A stretch of 64,000 nucleotides of DNA from positions 124,001 through 188,000 of the forward strand of contig JAQGDQ010000091.1 of assembly GCA_030141605.1 (NCBI GenBank). Reading direction: 5' to 3'. Each line of letters starts with the position of its first letter. The first letter of the stretch is position 1. This document shows positions 48,701 to 58,329 of the stretch, piece by piece. The DNA comes from Tubiluchus corallicola (lineage: Eukaryota > Priapulida > Priapulimorpha > Priapulimorphida > Tubiluchidae). The position numbers were made by a program, and so were the translations under genes. The notes under the pieces are model-generated. The model was given only the letters and a program-made list of their open reading frames with translations. It had not been told where the DNA came from and did not search any database.

Positions 48701-50231
48701 CAGATACGTACTTCTCAGGACAGCTTGCAGCTGTAGTAGCATCAGGAGATGAGTGCACAGCTATCAGCTGCTTAGATGACTTGCCTAGCTCTTGAGGCAG
48801 AATTTGCTTATTCCTATCAGATGTGACCATTGTTTTACGAGGGCACATTGCAGCATAATGACCCTGTTGTCCACAACGATAGCAACGCATACGTAATGTT
48901 GGGGGACCTGACTTCAGTTGTTCACGTGAATTTACACTAGGCTTTGGTTCCTTAAGCCGCTGTCCAGGGAGTCTACCAAAACTCACTCGTGGTCCCTGAG
49001 CAGAAAGGTAGGCGTCAGCTTTCTCTGCTACTTCGTCTACATCATAGATAGCATTCTTTTTCAGCCATAACGTCACCTCATTTGGCAAAACCGTCATAAG
49101 GTGCTCATATACGACTAAGTCCAATGCCTCTTGTTTAGTTTTTACTGACATAGCTGTAGCCCAATTATTTACTGCTTGACGCAGACGAACTATGGTCTGT
49201 TTACACGTTTCATCACGCCGTTTAATCATTTCACGAAAGACTAGTCTGTAACTCTCTGGAGTTATCATGTAGGCATCCAAAATGGCCGCTTTTACTTTAG
49301 GATAAGACCTTATATCTTCGTCGCTGATAAGTTGAAAAGCATAGCTGGCTTTCCCTGAAAGGTGAGGTGCTAGGTACCCAGACATGCGCTCTTCTGGAAT
49401 ACCATTCACTTTGCAGGATTTCTCATAATACATCAACCACTCAAGAATGGACTCTCCTTCTCCTTCTTTAAAAGGACGCACTTTCCAGATCTTGGACGAC
49501 GGGAAACCTAGAGAAGACTGCTCACCAACTGAAGACACATTAGCACCTGGATTAGAGTGTTCCATTCTCTGTAATTCCAAGTCACGTCGCTTCTGTTCTT
49601 CTTGGGCTTTCCATTCTCTTTCTCTTTCCTTTTCTTGTCTATCCGCCTCACGCTCATGTCGACGATCTTGCAATTCAAGTTCTCTTATCTGCCATTCTCG
49701 CTCGCTTTCTCTCAGCCTGTCTTTGTATCTCATTTCTGCTTCAACCATCCGGTTTCTTTCCAACTCCCGGATTAACTGTATTTTCTCATTAGGTGGAAGG
49801 CCTGTTAAATCATACCCTCTCGATTGATTGGCTTCATCTGTAACAGGGGTTGCAAATGATTGATGCATTGATAACTCTGGTATACTGAAACTCGGGGATG
49901 GTTGGGCTAGAGTTGTTGAGTCTGATATAGCTCCACTCGCAGCTCCGCCCACATTTATTGTATCTAGTAAAACATTGCCAGCTGTTTCACCTACATTGTT
50001 ATTATTTAGCTGTACAGGTGAAAATGTGTGTGTGTGCTCGATATGCGATTCAGGAGCTTCAACTCCTGACTCTTTTTGTAATTCTTCTTGTTTTTGCAGT
50101 ATTGCATTAGTTAACAAATCACGCCTTTTAGGCAAACCCTTCATGCCTAACTGCACTGTAGCGAATGCACGTAAGTCTGCGAACTGCATTTCATCAAGCT
50201 GTGCGGGGTTTTTCGTTGATATATCATCCAT
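45792..50231 (-). CDS. Gag-Pol polyprotein (Gag, PR, INT, RT; no RNase H)
   Basis: A single frame of 1479 aa from ATG 50231 (AGCATGG context; ATG 50249 also possible). Numbering below counts from the extended frame at 50270. Gag has an Arg/Glu-rich coiled-coil at about 170-235 and a CCHC knuckle CYRCGQQGHYAAMC at 463-476. Protease DTGATHS is at 542-548. Integrase follows: H777/H784/C814/C817 zinc site and D847, D906, E942, a D,D-35-E triad. Reverse transcriptase comes after it: DMTKAYWQIP at about 1321 and FIDD at 1382-1385. The order PR-INT-RT is that of GMR1-type gypsy elements, not of ordinary gypsy. The frame stops after FLGMVGFYRRFIPHFSQTAA plus 12 residues, just before RNase H would start. 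There is no stop or frameshift between gag and pol. Confidence 0.93.
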   Translation of the reverse strand: MDDISTKNPAQLDEMQFADLRAFATVQLGMKGLPKRRDLLTNAILQKQEELQKESGVEAPESHIEHTHTFSPVQLNNNNVGETAGNVLLDTINVGGAASGAISDSTTLAQPSPSFSIPELSMHQSFATPVTDEANQSRGYDLTGLPPNEKIQLIRELERNRMVEAEMRYKDRLRESEREWQIRELELQDRRHEREADRQEKEREREWKAQEEQKRRDLELQRMEHSNPGANVSSVGEQSSLGFPSSKIWKVRPFKEGEGESILEWLMYYEKSCKVNGIPEERMSGYLAPHLSGKASYAFQLISDEDIRSYPKVKAAILDAYMITPESYRLVFREMIKRRDETCKQTIVRLRQAVNNWATAMSVKTKQEALDLVVYEHLMTVLPNEVTLWLKKNAIYDVDEVAEKADAYLSAQGPRVSFGRLPGQRLKEPKPSVNSREQLKSGPPTLRMRCYRCGQQGHYAAMCPRKTMVTSDRNKQILPQELGKSSKQLIAVHSSPDATTAASCPEKYVSGEPYFSAKLNGQEIVGLRDTGATHSVVNPRFVRSEQYVDGVSHDLLCIHSCDKSCPVAVVELESPYATGYLTVAVSVGSPVPLLLGNDFITEISPFLPEKSKQKNEAFPSTPNGETQLCKQQKQDGQLKTVSLPVMTRSAAKAEATREKEEQEAQQLKASDIPLPRKRFAQAQKQQMLINLMNRADLAREQRDDITLRNLFDQVKPEAECQEQGNGYFLRDNVLHTMRRSSRGMPTDLLVVPKPRRQQVLVLAHDKLPSAHQGMRKTIDRVLAHYYWPKILTCIKNYVRSCPACQKASRLHKADRAPLKPLPITKEPFAQICIDLIGPLPRTRSGSKYALVIVDQATRYPDAYALESETASAVARALLQFICRHGIPREILSDRGTQFTSTLIANLEEALGIKGIFATPYHPMTQGVTEKFNSSLKSSLRKLAQTQRSLPWDELLQFVLFAYREVPQESLKYSPFELVYGFPVRGPMAALRRRWGCLEPPVFEQVDDYVDRIISELENSTEEAHESLRQAKIAQKKWYDRMSSTRSLEVGQEVLVLLPESKKKLSKLWQGPFEVIDKLSDHTYKVSIAKKGAKPYTKTFHVNLLKPFVRRSESFALYAKCSESEIPFPGVDDLSTVDDDWQGSLQPSPIKLAELPDYAFPPGAEQQQFVSDIHIPDHLTNVQKQQLCTLLNKFADMFTDIPGKTDIIEHRILLSDTTPVRQRTYRIPQSRKEAVRKELLEMERLDVIQKSDSPWSSPAVILIKKDSSIRFCIDFRAVNKQTHFMQYPIPRMDEILDELHGSEWLTSLDMTKAYWQIPLAKESRPVSAFITDFGKWEFKVMPFGLQNAAQTSQQLIDIILEEVIHCARGFIDDIRIKSPSWDAHLTHIDMVLYCLRAVGLTVKPKKCFFARKEADFLTYVVGRNRLRPQPQKIQAIQQFSRLVTKTQVRSFLGMVGFYRRFIPHFSQTAAPLFALTQKAL

Positions 50232-50586
50232 GCTAACCCTGAACTGCATAATACTACAAATCAAAATCACACACTGTCACAACCAAAACTCACTACCCTT
50301 TCACTACACGTAAACTATCACCATATCTGAACAAACCTGTCAACTCACTTCACCACCAAAACTCCAGACTCGGTAACAAAGTGGTAACACCACGAAATAG
50401 CTGATATCACACAGGGCTAAAACTATCGCTGCACACAATCAACTATTCACACAAATTTATCCCAATGACAATGTTGTAATAATTACTGCAAGACCGAGGA
50501 AGATTACTGTACCAATCTCAAGTACTGTCTCAAATATTTCCAATGTTAATAAAATGAATACTAACTGAACAAAATTAAACTAACAC

Positions 50587-50604
50587 ATCCCACCGCTGCC
50601 ACCA
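50587..50604 (-). promoter_or_regulatory. Primer-binding site
   Basis: On the minus strand TGGTGGCAGCGGTGGGAT starts one base inside the 5' LTR and would pair with a tRNA ending CCGCTGCCACCA. The tRNA type was not identified. Confidence 0.7.
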
Positions 50605-50605
50605 T

Positions 50606-52014
50606 TGTAACGATCTGACGTCTGGGGGTAGTTTGTTTGATCGAAGGTAGTCGCTGGGGTAACAATTTGACTGGCCTGACCGAGCTAAAGAAAGGGGCGA
50701 CCAATCATCTACCCGTTAGCTCCAGACAGTGGCGAGCTTATAGGCAGTCTACGGGGGGCCTGTCTATTGAGCAGAGTGGTTCGGGTGTGGGATGTGCAGT
50801 TTACTTTGCTTGGAGTAATCTGTTGTACTCACTGTGATAATGCAAACGACGATGTATAGGCAACTAATGCACAAACAATCAATTGTATAAATATTCTAGA
50901 AATAATTATTTGAGCAAACAAACAAAAAAAATGTATGAAAAAACACAGTCATTAGTCAAACACTAATTTAACTAAGTTTGAATGTGCTAAATATTACGGT
51001 ATCTACTTACGGTAGACCTACACTGTCAAGTCAATAAACAAACAAATAAATTGGCAAATAATGCTCAACAACTAAACCTAACTAAAAGGGTACCTATTTG
51101 CCTAACTACATGCCACCCCAAATGGTGTAGTCCTCGCTAGCGCTATGATGATCGTCCAGTATTATCACACTTAGAAAATACACCATGGAGGTTGCGTAGT
51201 ACTACTAAGTTTAACGTAGGGCGCCTCTATGATGAGGTTGCAGCTCAGCGTCTATTAGTATCACTACCAATTTCTTGAATACCCAGGATGTTAAGTCCAG
51301 CTTCCACGCAACTGCTAACATCAGATAAGCAAAAACTAAATTGTGCAACTTACAGTCTCTGGGTTGTTACCGTACTGGGGGTGCCTCGTCACCTCAAACA
51401 TGGATCCGCCTCTAACGGTTTGTCGGTACACCAATAGCACTTCCCAACAATACGAACACAGCAATGAGACAAAGTCTTAATTGTCACCGAACTTTGTGGA
51501 AATCGCTACCACCAAAAACATCTGTCCACTCAGTTGTCCAATGGTTTCAGACCTCATGAACAAAGTCACCATACGTTATAACTGACTACGTGGACAATAC
51601 TACTTGCACGTCATATCAGTCTACGTGCCGTACCTGGAGTCAAGTTGCTGACCTCTTTTTGATACCTGCGAGAGTAGTCGCATAGGTATACGCTGGCTTC
51701 CTACAGCTATCATTATAAGCGATTAAACTGGCCCTCCCGCAGTACTTACTAACCTTGGCTAATGGCTATAGGCTATAGAAACGATCTTTTTAATGCTGAT
51801 GTTATTTTACTTCCACATTTGAATAAAAAAGTAGAATACGTAATGATATGCACAGCATAGAAGAGTCAAAAATGAGTAGAGTTTGTGTTTTCTTTCCAAA
51901 CTCTGCAATTGGGATGACCAACCAACTGACAGACCAACTGAACAAACACCACACTCACATGACGCAAGCCACTGCACAAGTCCATTTATGTGGGAAGATG
52001 AAATGGACGTTACA
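50606..52014 (-). repeat. 5' LTR of the gypsy element
   Basis: 1409 bp. It differs from the left LTR at two sites that I found: A/G in AATGCTRATG and G/A in GACGCRAGCC. Confidence 0.95.
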
Positions 52015-52629
52015 AATAGATATCGTTTATTAGAGTTACGATTAATAGAGTCAGATGACTTAAGTGACTCAAAAATGACTGGTACCGGCCACTTCTATTC
52101 AAATGTTTATAAAAACTGCCTATAATAGGGTCAAATAACTCCCAAATAATTGACTTGATATTTTTGCCTCATATGCTTCAATAAACACTTTTATGGAATC
52201 AATAAGCATTTATGACTTTTATGCTATCTTAATTCTCTTTTCTGCTCTAATATATGTAAAAGCAATCATGTTAAGTACCATTTTGTTTGCAAGCAGGAAC
52301 TTTTATCATACGTTAATATCCAAGTGTGGCGGTTTACTTTGACCCATGTGTCCACTGTAATTAACCTCGTTACCCAAGAATTTCTGGAAGTTAGACATTT
52401 AGTCACTTGTCTAGCGATTTGCTTTTGAAGCTCTCGCACCCTTTCTCAGCTGTTTCTGTTATAAAGTGTTGCAAGGTTACTGGTAGATTATCGTGCCTTG
52501 ATTGTTTGGATGAAAACTGTTTAGTTTAACGAATAGTTAGTGAACTGGGATGCAAACTTAAAGTGAAACATCATTTTACTGATAAACAACTGCACTGCCC
52601 ATGTATTCAATGCATCATTAAAACACGGT

Positions 52630-53195
52630 AACGCAGCAAACACCACATCACTCATTCAGCCGTGTGATCAAGGCATTATTCAAACACGGAAGGTTTACTA
52701 CAGAAAAGAAATGCAGAAGAGTTTTAGAACTGATGGATTCTAAAGACATAACTGCTCAATTAAGCACAAATGACGTGGCTTAAAAAACACCCCCTGAATG
52801 TCCTGCAGTTATTGGCTTTGTCCTGGTGTAATTTTTTTATATTGAACACACTCACTGAACACAATTCAGAACTACTTCACTCACATTAGATTCACTTGTG
52901 AATAAAACTGACAACGAAATTCCTATGTTGCAAGATATAAGCCTAACTGTATCATCTGATATGAACAACAAGGAGTTTGAGTGGATGAAATTGATTTGGC
53001 TACACAGGTCACTTCGCAATTAACCGAGGATGAAATCGCCACGATTGCAAGTGGGAGCTTAGACAAAATTACAGAGGTCGATGACCAGGAAGTCACTTGC
53101 GGGATTAACATGGGCACTGCCACTAGGTGTTTTCGAGAATTTGTGCATCGTTGCATCGAAATTTTCAACATTTTTATCATTATGAGAACATTTTG
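52630..53195 (+). mobile_element. pogo/Tigger transposase relic
   Basis: The plus strand reads ANTTSLIQPCDQGIIQTRKV and YYRKEMQK at about 52637-52715, the DDE-domain segment N-T-T-S-x-x-Q-P-x-D-Q-G-x-I of pogo-like transposases. At 52981-53100 follows VDEIDLATQVTSQLTEDEIA, their acidic C-terminal tail. Stops and shifts lie between. It is a different copy from the pogo element in PPOX and is not obviously the same family. Confidence 0.6.
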
Positions 53196-53199
53196 ACCC

Positions 53200-54170
53200 A
53201 ATTTCTTCGCCAAAAAATGAAGCTGACGACCGTGAATGAATTTTTGTAAATAAACGGGGCAAAAACCAATACATTATCTTTGATTGTAGGCATTTGAAGG
53301 CTTTAATGGCTGAAGGAAAAAGATCTATTAAGTAAATGTTTTTTCAACTGTTTTTTGCCATCAAAGATACAAAATTTAGGTTATAAACAAACTCTTAATT
53401 CAATTGCTTTTTAATCAGTGAATTAATTAGTTTTCGTCAGCTAGCTATACATTTTCCGGTGTATATCTTGGCATATTCCAGCAAACAAAGTCCAGCAAGG
53501 TGCACTAGCTCCAATTTACATGTTGACATACTTCTGCCAAAGATAATCCCGCCAATTATTGTACCGCAGTGCACCTCTTTATGTGCAGTGTGTTGGCCTA
53601 ATCTGTATTGCTTGTGTCAGGTTGCTACTGCACACAATGCTAGATATCTGCTCTGTCATGTGCCAAATTCATATAATTTTTATTGAAAGAAATATTTTGA
53701 AGTTGTAATAATTTGCTTATTTAATAAATAATCATCTAAGTTTATATAAATTATAAAGTATATGTCTGGAAATTTGTACTTAGTAATACTTTAAGATGAA
53801 ACTGTATCTTTGCATGATACTTAAATGGGCAAACAAGACCACTTTTCATAAGTATACGTAGAAGTGGGGACTGTATAGTTATACTTATAAAAGTGTTAAG
53901 TTCTACGCATCAGAAACATATTGTGTAAAGTATGTGCGTGCCATTCTATAACTCGCGTATTAGACTCATGCATTGAAAGCAGGATGCAAAAATCCTGCCA
54001 ATCATATAGGTGAGATTAGGTCACTTGTTCACTACAAAAAATGAAAAGAACAGTGTTAATAGAATGGTATCCTTTGTAATCTTGCAACAGCTACATTAAT
54101 TAGACACTATCGGATTGTGGGATTTAACTTTATTAACTGCTGAAGTTTTCTTGTTTCTATTAAATCATTC
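53200..54170. other. Non-coding stretch, no gene recognised
   Basis: No identifiable feature between the pogo and Harbinger relics. Confidence 0.4.
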
Positions 54171-54175
54171 AAATC

Positions 54176-54400
54176 AGGGAAGACCAGTTTCATCGAAAAA
54201 CCGAAGGGCTATGACTAACGTTATACAGCAGATATTATCTTCCTCATATTGATAGAAAAGCGATGAATTAATGCTTTTAAAAAGTTCTTGGAAAGTTTCC
54301 TTATCCATCCGTACAAAGTTCTGTAGCTTTCGATATCTTTCACTTCCAATTCCTTCTGCAATGCATTATATGCATCAAGTTTGTTTCTCACCTGAATTCA
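54176..54400 (-). mobile_element. PIF/Harbinger transposase N-terminal relic
   Basis: With one frameshift the minus strand reads LDAYNALQKELEVKDIESYR, then NFVRMDKETFQELFKSINSS and ITLVIALRFFDETG. The LxxELxxxDxxSYRNFxRMxxExFxEL block and the following LAxxLRFLATG-like stretch are characteristic of HARBI1-type transposases. The DDE core is missing. Confidence 0.6.
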
Positions 54401-54462
54401 TTCCTTTGGCAGAGGTTTGCAATTCCCTGCACACAAGAAATTAATTGTGAAGCGAATTAGCA

Positions 54463-54510
54463 TTAGGGTTAGGATTAGGGTAGGGTTAGTGTTGGGTTAG
54501 GGTTAGGGTA
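54463..54510 (+). repeat. Degenerate interstitial TTAGGG tract
   Basis: About eight TTAGGG or one-off units (TTAGGA, TAGGGT, TTAGTG) in a row. The TTAGGG type is the usual metazoan telomere repeat. A short internal tract of this kind is a scar rather than a chromosome end. Confidence 0.8.
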
Positions 54511-54861
54511 TTTAAATTGTGTGGGGAATTGTAAACTCATTCCGTTTCTTTTTTGTGAAATATGTTCTTTATTAAAACCCGCTTCAGGAGTGCCACTTTG
54601 AGCTGACCCCATGGCAGCTTGCTGTAAAATGAGTCACTATGTCCAGGATGCCCGACCAAGATGCATTGTGAAAACAGATTCACGCTTGCATCTAAGACGC
54701 ATACAAAAACACATGCTTCTTAGACACATGTCTAGAATGCACCATGCAAGTAGGCCTTTAGTAAGCCCAGTCACTTGGCTAATGACAGCTAGTTTTCACT
54801 ATGGTGTTTGCTTATTTTTCAGAAGGCTATTCATTTATTAGTAAAGACCTTGCCAGGAGAG

Positions 54862-57800
54862 ATGGAGCGAGCTACATTTGCGATGGGATGATTTTGGCAT
54901 CCTGAAGCACAGTTCGGTTGTGTTTCAGGAGTAATGAGTACTCGTGTTGGCTACTGTGGTGGTACTAGTGTCAATCCTAATTATAACAAAATGTAAGTAT
55001 ATTTTTTTCATTTTTGCTGTACAACTCTATGTTACCATGTAATTACAGCAAATCCTCAATGTAAAGGATCTATCAACTAGGTTATACATATAGACTATAG
55101 CACACCGTATTGAAAAAAATGACTAATAAGCATTCTGGACAAAATCAGCACTATAGAGATATACATAATGTGGGGAATTGCTACATAAAGTTGCACTCTG
55201 ACCATTAGTTAATGAGCAGCTTATCACGTTATCACTTTGAAAGTATGCCTTAGTAATAAACTGAGTAGCAGCCCCTATATAATATAATATATACATAATA
55301 TATATATAATATATAAAATTATGTAGTATATATCTATCTGCAAAACTGGTAGGTGTATTAGGTTGCGCTTTTTTTTAAATTGTTTTTTATTGTTATGGCA
55401 TTATATTGATCATGTTGTCATATTTTGTGTTGAGAGCCACTTTTGATCTGTAGACAAAGCAGACCGAACGTATGCACTTGCCCAGCCAGTAATGATGTCG
55501 TCTGGCCAATACCTATGTGCCCAATGCAATTGGAGCTTTCTCACAGCAAAATCCTGCATAAAATCCAAATAGCTCTATCAGAAATTGGAATGAAATGATA
55601 TTTTAGGGTCCTTTGAGGCATGTTAATATGCAAAAATTCTGCACTACTTTGTACAACAGTAACAGGCTAGGTTGCACTTCTATATGCCATGTGCAATGTG
55701 TAGGTAGTAATTATCTCATACTGTCTTATTACCTAATTTCACATCATACACCATACTGCACCATATTACCTTATCACAGTGCATCCTATCTTATCATATG
55801 CCATATTTTACAGTAATGAATGTTATCCTTCGGCAGCGATTTATGAAGAATCTTGTTAATGCCGTCAATGGCACTGAGGGAATTTTTGACACCTAATGAT
55901 TGTAAATACATCATGCAATAGCATTAATATCCTTTTGGGAAAAGTATTGTGACTTCCGTGGACTTACCACAGATCAACATTTAATTTTCTCTGCTGGTTT
56001 ACAGTACTTTAAATAATTACTGATAAGAATTGTCAGGCTTGGGTAATAAACAGCGGTGGGTCCTTCGAACTTCATAAGGCTATTAGAAGCACTAGACGTT
56101 ATTTCAACAAGGTATGTGTGCTTTTCCAGAAGTGCAATGAACTTTGCATGTCTTTGATGCAAGGTGTTTTATTACTTTAAATAATCTTTGATGAAATTTC
56201 CCAAGAGTCTTTGAATGTGAAAATGCTAACTATACTGTATGCAAATCTATGTACTATGCAGCTGTTTACCAAGCAGATAATGCCCAAGATTTGCTGATGT
56301 CACATGCTGGGTGGAGTAGTCAGAGGTTAGACCAAGAGGTTAAATCCTCTTACGTGAAGCTTAAAAGATTCTTCTTGAAATCTTATACAACTTACATACT
56401 GCCTTACGATATACACATAAAATTGCTTTATAAAGTAATATAATTTTTTAAGGTGATTTTTCTGCAAGTACTCCTTTTCTTGTCCTTTAATCATAGCTGC
56501 AGCAGTTTTTTGCAACCAGTTTACCAAAATTCTTTACTGTCAACAGTAATTTAGTTGTTGATTTTGAATTATTTTGTTTCAACGAATTTGTACCATGTGC
56601 AAATTGCTATATTAATTTTTTCCACTTATTATTGTGTTTTTATAGAGGAGACCACAGTGAAAGCATCGAGATTTCATTCGACCCAAACCTTACCTCTTAT
56701 GACACACTGTTGAACCTATTTTGGCAAAATCATGACCCACATACGCAGAAAAAGAATCAATATATGTCTGCCATTTTTTACCATGACAAAAAACAGCAAG
56801 AAGTAGCTACAGCTCAGCTTCAAAAACTGAAAGCAACAAAGAACAGGCCAGTTGTCACCAAAATTATGCCAATGGACAAATTTTATCAAGCTGAAGAGTA
56901 AGAGAGATTTTTTTCATATTAAATAATTACTGTTGAAGAAGACATTTACAGACATTGAAAGGATTTTAGTATTGAACTGTAGTTACTGCATGCATGTGTT
57001 GTAGTATTTTTAGTATTATGCAGATAATGTCTCTGAGATTTAGCCATGGGCAACTTGAAGTATGCCTACAGTGAAGACTATGAATATGAATCTAGAACTC
57101 TGGAATTCTTATTACTGATTTCTTAGTGATAGAGTATCTGTTGATGTTATTCTTGAAATAGGTGATGCTGTAATGAATGGGAAAAATAGTATCTGGTAAA
57201 AAATTCTACAGTTAAAATACCCAAAGAAAAAGGTGGCTGTACAAGCATTTGTCTTGAATCTAATGAAAGTTTATGAGAAATAGCAGCATCCTGATTACTG
57301 TGGGCAAACTGGCAGAGATTAGGAAGCAATAAAGAGAGATCCTGTGTTTGCTTTTTCCATAACTATCAATAAAAATGGCTCAAACAAGATAATTAAATTT
57401 GGCATGCAATATGTTCCCCCTCAATTTTGAGTTTGCTAAAAAAATGGTAAATTACAAGTGTGCTTCATAGTATTTAAACTAATTAATTATATATCCGTCT
57501 TTGATTTTGCAGATTGTGCACAAAATCCTGCATTTGTATTGAATGCAGATATCTGCAGTAGTTTTCTCATTAGTTATAGATGCATAAGATTTAGAGCCTT
57601 GAAAATAATCAATTTTAGGGCAATGCGCTTGCTTAGCTACAAATTAAAAAGGGGAAAGGCATTTTTAGGCGATAATAACTGGTTCTAGTGTTTTTTGTTT
57701 TCTTATAGTTATCATCAGAAGTATCTGTTACGTCGTCATCTAGACCTGATATCCATGTTACACTTCTCGGATTCAGAACTTGTTACTTCACATGTGGCAA

Positions 57801-57919
57801 CACGTCTTATGGGCTATTTGAATGGGTACGGAAATCGTCCTGATTTTCTAGCAGAAGCGGAAAAATTGAAATTATCTAGAAACATCATTGACTATGTTTT
57901 AGATCAAATGGGATGGTAG
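54862..57919 (+). CDS. MSRA: Peptide methionine sulfoxide reductase A, selenocysteine form
   Basis: Reduces methionine-S-sulfoxide in proteins. Exons 54862-54992, 56646-56897, 57709-57919, all GT-AG and in phase, 197 aa. The catalytic motif GCFW appears as G-TGA-F-W: the TGA at 54889-54891 replaces the active-site Cys codon (residue 10, ATFAMG-U-FWHPEAQFGC), while the rest of the frame is intact. Conserved blocks follow: STRVGYCGG (24-32), NPNYNKIGDHSESIEISFDP, NLFWQNHDP, QYMSAIFYHD, MDKFYQAEDYHQKYLLRR. A SECIS hairpin lies in the 3' UTR, so TGA is read as selenocysteine. The frame is also open for 13 codons upstream of this ATG to an acceptor at 54822, so an N-terminal targeting exon may exist. 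Secondary Cys at 19 and 29 could resolve the selenenic intermediate. Confidence 0.92.
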
Positions 57920-57994
57920 AACGTTTCTTGCTAAAACGTATTATTTTTTATTTGAATTAATTAAATGGTTTCACACTTGGAAACACATTATATA

Positions 57995-58062
57995 TATGTA
58001 TGTTTTGTATGATGCCAACAAGATAAATAGTGTCTTGTTAGCTGATTTTTATAAACAACATT
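57995..58062 (+). ncRNA. SECIS element in MSRA 3' UTR
   Basis: The core has TGAT at 58010-58013 and TGAT at 58043-58046, which form the tandem G.A quartet flanked by U.U. Between them GCCAACAAGA (58014-58023) pairs with TCTTGTTAGC (58033-58042), 10 positions with one C.A mismatch. The apical loop holds unpaired A's at 58025-58027, 12 bases after ATGA. Below the quartet TGTTT can pair with AAACA. This fits the eukaryotic form-1 SECIS consensus and begins about 90 bases after the stop. Confidence 0.85.
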
Positions 58063-58133
58063 GTATTAACTGTTTTTGCAAGTCTGGAAGTATTTTTGTT
58101 TTGCAAGACAAGACTCCAAGGTGCTATGAAAAT

Positions 58134-58139
58134 AATAAA
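58134..58139 (+). terminator. Poly(A) signal AATAAA after MSRA
   Basis: AATAAA about 90 bases past the SECIS core, so the element would be included in the mRNA. Confidence 0.6.
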
Positions 58140-58261
58140 GTATGTTTGCTATCTTGTGTAATTCAAAATTTGTTGTCATTTTGTTGTGAAACTTTATTTT
58201 GAAATCCCTCTCCCTAATTTAGCCACATAGTCTTGCTGTAACAAAGATAAAAAAGTTGAAA

Positions 58262-58325
58262 GGAAGAGTGGAGAGAGAGAGAGGGGGGGAGGGGGAGAGA
58301 GAGATGGAAGAGAGAGGGAGGGAGA
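58262..58325. repeat. GA/G-rich microsatellite
   Basis: Purine-only tract of GA dinucleotides with runs of G, on the plus strand. Confidence 0.9.
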
Positions 58326-58329
58326 CTTT

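Larger units (their letters stand above)
44201..52014 (-). mobile_element. Ty3/gypsy LTR retrotransposon, GMR1-type domain order
   Basis: Two 1409-bp LTRs enclose one gag-pol frame. AATAG lies immediately outside both ends (44196-44200 and 52015-52019), the expected 5-bp target duplication. The transcript reads on the minus strand, so the right LTR is the 5' LTR. I see two substitutions between the LTRs and no length change, so the insertion is very young. The internal region is 4996 bp. Confidence 0.95.

Noticed and set aside
46066-50313. Many frames opposite or inside the gag-pol gene
   Set aside because: Shadows of the 1479-codon polyprotein frame.
53459-53686. 75-codon frame
   Set aside because: No splice context and no resemblance to any family.
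54889-54891. MSRA as a pseudogene because of the in-frame TGA
   Set aside because: It is the only stop, it sits exactly at the catalytic Cys codon, splice sites are intact, and a SECIS hairpin follows in the 3' UTR.
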